A stretch of 10,001 nt of DNA, taken from Vibrio madracius (GTDB taxonomy: Bacteria > Pseudomonadota > Gammaproteobacteria > Enterobacterales > Vibrionaceae). This document shows positions 7,426 to 10,001 of the stretch, in pieces (within the stretch, counting starts at the first letter, position 1; each line of letters starts with the position of its first letter). The position numbers were made by a program, and so were the translations under genes. The DNA lies in NCBI GenBank assembly GCA_000695745.1, contig ASHK01000144.1, forward strand, positions 1 through 10,001. Reading direction: 5' to 3'. A model generated the notes under the pieces. It saw only the letters and a program-made list of their open reading frames with translations. It ran no database searches and was not told the origin of the DNA.

Positions 7426-8205
7426 AAGGGATGAACCTAAGCCGTTTCTCAACGCAAATTGAATGAGTTCGGCTTTACTATCTAAGCCGAGACTGATCTG
7501 CATGCGATATTTATGAGATTCAATAGTTCGAGGGCTTAAATGGAGTAATTCGCCACACTCCTTTGCCGACTTACCTTGAGCAAGCAGGGATAAAATAGTC
7601 GTTTGTTTTTGAGTCAGCTTAATCAATCTTTCATTATCAGACTCTTGCGCCATGCTGCCAGTCTTGCCATGCAAGCTCAATCTCAGGTCAGCATGTTGCC
7701 AATAACACAGCCACATTTCAGCAATCATTTTTATTTGCCTTGCTAATGTCTCGGTAAATTCGCCGTAGCCGCTTTCAAAATTAGTCAGTGATATAGCGCC
7801 CCAAGGTTTGGCAAAGAAGCTTAGGGGAATAATGGCGTGCCAACGTCCGCCTTGGCGGAATATACGTTGCAAAACATATTGATTGGATGACGCTAATTCC
7901 ACATCGTCGAAGACTCGATAAAGTGATTTTGTTCTCAGTAAACTCAAATAGTGTAAATGGCTATCATCATCAGAAAGATAGTCCAGCTTGTGTAAAGGTG
8001 GTGCGGTATTACGAGCTCTAGAAAGCGTTTTTTTATCTCGAAGTAGTATCGGAGAGTTTGGATAAACGGTGAGCCTATCCAGACCATAAAACTCAAGTAG
8101 CTCTGAAGCACAGGCGTTCCAAGTACCGACAAAATGCTCTAGTTCTCCTGCGTGTAGTTTTTTGGACTGAGATAATATCAAAGACTCAAAGTTCATTTTC
8201 GACAT
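7417..8205 (-). CDS. LuxR-type HTH regulator with an N-terminal GAF-like sensor region
   Basis: DNA-binding regulator of 262 residues. The C-terminal domain (about 195-255) is a clear LuxR/GerE helix-turn-helix: LTQKQTTILSLLAQGKSAKE, then LHLSPRTIESHKYRM and a final LIQFAL helix. The N-terminal 170 residues have an alternating helix/strand pattern, with strand-like WHAIIPLSFFAKPWGAISL at 122-140, resembling a GAF or related small-molecule sensor. There is no receiver domain and I see no clear acyl-homoserine-lactone-binding signature, so this is not an obvious quorum-sensing LuxR. The start at 8205 lacks a strong ribosome site; M4 is an alternative. It lies 58 bp downstream of the GntR-type gene on the same strand, so the two may be co-transcribed. 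It is convergent to the importer operon. Ligand and targets are unknown. Confidence 0.8.
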   Translation of the reverse strand: MSKMNFESLILSQSKKLHAGELEHFVGTWNACASELLEFYGLDRLTVYPNSPILLRDKKTLSRARNTAPPLHKLDYLSDDDSHLHYLSLLRTKSLYRVFDDVELASSNQYVLQRIFRQGGRWHAIIPLSFFAKPWGAISLTNFESGYGEFTETLARQIKMIAEMWLCYWQHADLRLSLHGKTGSMAQESDNERLIKLTQKQTTILSLLAQGKSAKECGELLHLSPRTIESHKYRMQISLGLDSKAELIQFALRNGLGSSLKN

Positions 8206-8263
8206 AAAGACATATTAGTTTTTTTCACAGACACTAAAAATAATTATAGGCGCGACGATGAAA

Positions 8264-8938
8264 TTAGTGGTCGTAACTTTGCTCTAAACAGAAAACTTCT
8301 TTTATTTTCTCTGCATTTGCTTGTACGGCTCGCTGAATAAGCGCATCTTTTTCATCATTCATGTGATTAAATGAGCCATTTAACAAACCAAAAAGTGACT
8401 CTATATCAATCATTTGCTTATAACATTTGGTTTTTAAATAATACAGCCTTCGGTATCGAGAAAGTACGCCTAATATAGTTTGCAGCAACTGGTGGGAAAT
8501 AGTTTTTGACTTTTCTTCAGTCAGAGTGAGTAAAAATTGTTGATAGAGCTGTTCTATTCGGTCGATATGATTGAGGGTAAGTGTTGATTGCAGTAATGCG
8601 TGTGATAACTCGGTGACTAAGGTTCGTGCTTTCTTTAACTGCTTTGCGGTGAGCGCATATTCTCGTTTAGAAAGAAGTTGAGACAGAATGAATTGGGCAG
8701 TGGACGTCGATTCAGAGAACTCTTTCCATGTAAGGCTTGAAACAAAGCCGCCCAGATGGGTTCTATATTCTACGAAACCTTCGCTGCTTAAAGCAATGAT
8801 GGCTTCTCGCATTGGAGAAAGACCGACATCGTACAGCTGCGCTAATTCGTTGACTCTGAGCTTTTGACCGGGTGGAAATTGATAATTGATAATATCGGAT
8901 TTTAGGCGAAGTTTGGCTCGCTCTTTTGCTAGTGACAT
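8264..8938 (-). CDS. GntR-family transcriptional regulator with a degenerate FCD-like effector domain
   Basis: Regulator of 224 residues. The N-terminal winged helix (about 10-67) is typical of GntR proteins: a KLRVNELAQLYDVGLSPMRE recognition region followed by LSSEGFVEYRTHLGGFV, the wing. The remaining 150 residues are almost wholly helical, as in the FCD (FadR C-terminal) group. The acidic and histidine residues that bind metal in most FCD domains are not apparent: the usual FH position reads FL in YQQFLLTL (132-139), and the late helix DALIQRAVQANAEKI has no histidine. It may therefore bind a different ligand or none. AAGGAG six bases before the ATG fixes the start strongly. The 3' end precedes the LuxR-type gene by 58 bp. 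Function is unknown; there is no evidence that it controls the alpha-glucoside genes. Confidence 0.83.
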   Translation of the reverse strand: MSLAKERAKLRLKSDIINYQFPPGQKLRVNELAQLYDVGLSPMREAIIALSSEGFVEYRTHLGGFVSSLTWKEFSESTSTAQFILSQLLSKREYALTAKQLKKARTLVTELSHALLQSTLTLNHIDRIEQLYQQFLLTLTEEKSKTISHQLLQTILGVLSRYRRLYYLKTKCYKQMIDIESLFGLLNGSFNHMNDEKDALIQRAVQANAEKIKEVFCLEQSYDH

Positions 8939-8969
8939 TCAGTACTCCTTAACCTGAACTACTTTGTAA

Positions 8970-8998
8970 CTAATAAATGCCTGATTGAGTACCGTAAA
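8970..8998 (-). promoter_or_regulatory. candidate promoter for the gntR-type gene
   Basis: On the minus strand, TTTACG (8998-8993) and TATTAG (8975-8970), each four of six to consensus, are spaced by 17 bases. Transcription would begin near 8963, giving a leader of about 25 bases that includes the AAGGAG ribosome site. Confidence 0.35.
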
Positions 8999-9009
8999 AC
9001 TACTGCATT

Positions 9010-9025
9010 ATCGTTGAAAAACGAT
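9010..9025. repeat. short inverted repeat upstream of the gntR-type gene
   Basis: ATCGTT and AACGAT form a perfect 6-bp inverted repeat around GAAA. It sits about 72 bp upstream of the GntR-type start and 69 bp beyond the 3' end of the next gene. It could be an operator or a small hairpin terminator for that gene: on the minus strand the T run is in the loop and no T tract follows, so an operator is slightly more likely. Confidence 0.3.
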
Positions 9026-9093
9026 TAATTATATTGATGGTGTGTATTGCTCGTTGTTTTCAGAGGTGAAGCGTGAATGTACTTACGAGCTCA

Positions 9094-10001
9094 CTACTTC
9101 ACTTTGCGGGCTGCGACAAGGTTAGTTTTTGAGGGAAGGTATTTTTTCAACACCATATGGTAAATCGGAAAGAGCTTAGGCGCTGTCAAAGTGCTAGGCC
9201 CTTCTTTAGGCGGTTGCCAATCAAGGAGCATAATCGCAAGCACATTGCGGTGTTCTCCATAAGCAAAATCAAAGTCACCTGACACCGACGGGATCATGCC
9301 TTTGTCCTGATCAATGGCCTCCTGAATCGACTTTCTGGTTTTTGCGACCACAGGATCGTCATCTAATCCTGCGAGTAAGAAGCAGAGTCCAACTTCGGCA
9401 ACGATGTCTTCTTTGGTATGCAAGATGATGTCATCAATATTCTTTCTGAAATAATCAAAGATCCACTGGTGCTCTTTTTCATCGACCAGTCGTTGATAAT
9501 AGCCCGAGTCAGCAAGGATAATATGAGTCATACCATAAAGTTTGTTACCAAACTGCTGGTTGCTCAAACGATAGTCTTCGCCATCAGGTAGGTCTTTCAG
9601 AAAGGCGGCAATAAACTCATCGACAAGATCTTTTTCGTCAATCTGCTTAAGCCAATAAGCTTGATTCGCCAATTGTGCAGCCCAAGCCGTAATCATTTGT
9701 GGATCGGTTAAGACTGGCTCGAAATTGTATTGCTTTAGAATACGTCTAAGTTGTTTGTCATTTTTATGAACAACACCATACTCGTTAAGCCTTGCTAAAT
9801 AACGCAACAAGTCCAGCCCCATATAGAAATACTCAGGCTGATCCTTAGTGGCCTCGTAGCGGCGTTGACTGCGTTCGTCCTTGCCTTGCTTATAGTCATT
9901 TAGTCGCTGTAAAGAATAGCTACGAATTGCTTTTGGTGTGGTGACTTCGGCTGCAATTTCATTGACTCTAGAAGTCACATTTGCAAGGTCATTTAAAACG
10001 A
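9094..10001 (-). CDS. uncharacterised mostly helical protein (possibly DUF3541-like), 5' end outside the window
   Basis: I do not recognise a function. The frame is open from the right edge to a TAG at 9094-9096, giving about 302 visible residues. A GTG at 9976-9978 is a possible start, but in-frame codons upstream (VLNDLAN) continue to the edge, so the true N terminus, and any signal peptide, probably lies outside. The visible part is rich in amphipathic helices with many aromatic residues: YFYMGLDLLRYLARL, ITAWAAQLANQAYWLKQ, NKLYGMTHIILADSGYY, IVAEVGLCFLLAGL and GEHRNVLAIMLLDW. The spaced helical hairpins would suit an alpha/alpha-solenoid or toroid fold. The pattern reminds me of the Vibrio DUF3541 family, from memory only. 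There is no detectable link to the sugar genes. It ends in a basic tail. Confidence 0.6.
   Translation of the reverse strand, partial: VLNDLANVTSRVNEIAAEVTTPKAIRSYSLQRLNDYKQGKDERSQRRYEATKDQPEYFYMGLDLLRYLARLNEYGVVHKNDKQLRRILKQYNFEPVLTDPQMITAWAAQLANQAYWLKQIDEKDLVDEFIAAFLKDLPDGEDYRLSNQQFGNKLYGMTHIILADSGYYQRLVDEKEHQWIFDYFRKNIDDIILHTKEDIVAEVGLCFLLAGLDDDPVVAKTRKSIQEAIDQDKGMIPSVSGDFDFAYGEHRNVLAIMLLDWQPPKEGPSTLTAPKLFPIYHMVLKKYLPSKTNLVAARKVK

Noticed and set aside
7417..8205. Quorum-sensing LuxR receptor
   Set aside because: The N-terminal half shows no clear acyl-homoserine-lactone pocket signature and no synthase gene is nearby; only the HTH is LuxR-type.
1..10001. Mobile element, prophage, CRISPR or toxin-antitoxin content
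   Set aside because: I saw no transposase, integrase, terminal inverted repeats, regularly spaced repeats, tRNA, or small toxin-antitoxin pair.

Overview
The window looks like chromosomal DNA from a marine gammaproteobacterium, most likely a Vibrio or close relative. This rests on the moderate base composition, the regulator style and the mix of families, not on any marker gene. Its core (about positions 1-7420) is a divergent alpha-glucoside uptake and hydrolysis locus. A GH13 alpha-glucosidase and a LacI-type regulator lie on the minus strand. A four-gene ABC importer of the AglE-AglF-AglG-AglK type lies on the plus strand.

Layout: positions 1-1166 (-) hold the GH13 alpha-glucosidase, running off the left edge. 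Positions 1199-2215 (-) hold the LacI-family regulator, 32 bp upstream of the glucosidase and probably co-transcribed with it. Positions 2216-2544 are the divergent control region. It has two near-identical 14-bp CG-centred palindromes (candidate operators), a CRP-like site and weak promoters. The importer follows: binding protein (2545-3897), a stem-loop in the 115-bp gap, two permeases overlapping by one base at TAATG (4013-5026 and 5026-6225), and the ATPase (6258-7350). A strong bidirectional terminator (7372-7425) separates this operon from convergent minus-strand genes: a LuxR-type HTH regulator (7417-8205) preceded by a GntR-type regulator (8264-8938). An uncharacterised, mostly helical protein (9094 to the right edge) completes the window.

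Inferred working model: alpha-glucosides (maltose, isomaltose, trehalulose or similar) are bound in the periplasm, pumped in by the importer and hydrolysed in the cytoplasm. The LacI protein would repress both arms until substrate arrives, and CRP would add glucose control.

The most striking observation is that three of these genes carry single-base indels: the glucosidase (one), the regulator (three) and the ATPase (one). Correcting each by one base restores family consensus and normal lengths. Either the assembly contains indel errors or the alpha-glucoside locus is very recently decayed in this strain. The sequence alone cannot decide, although three lesions in one 1-kb gene are notable. 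I found no mobile element, CRISPR array, tRNA or rRNA, and no clearly novel defence or biosynthetic system.
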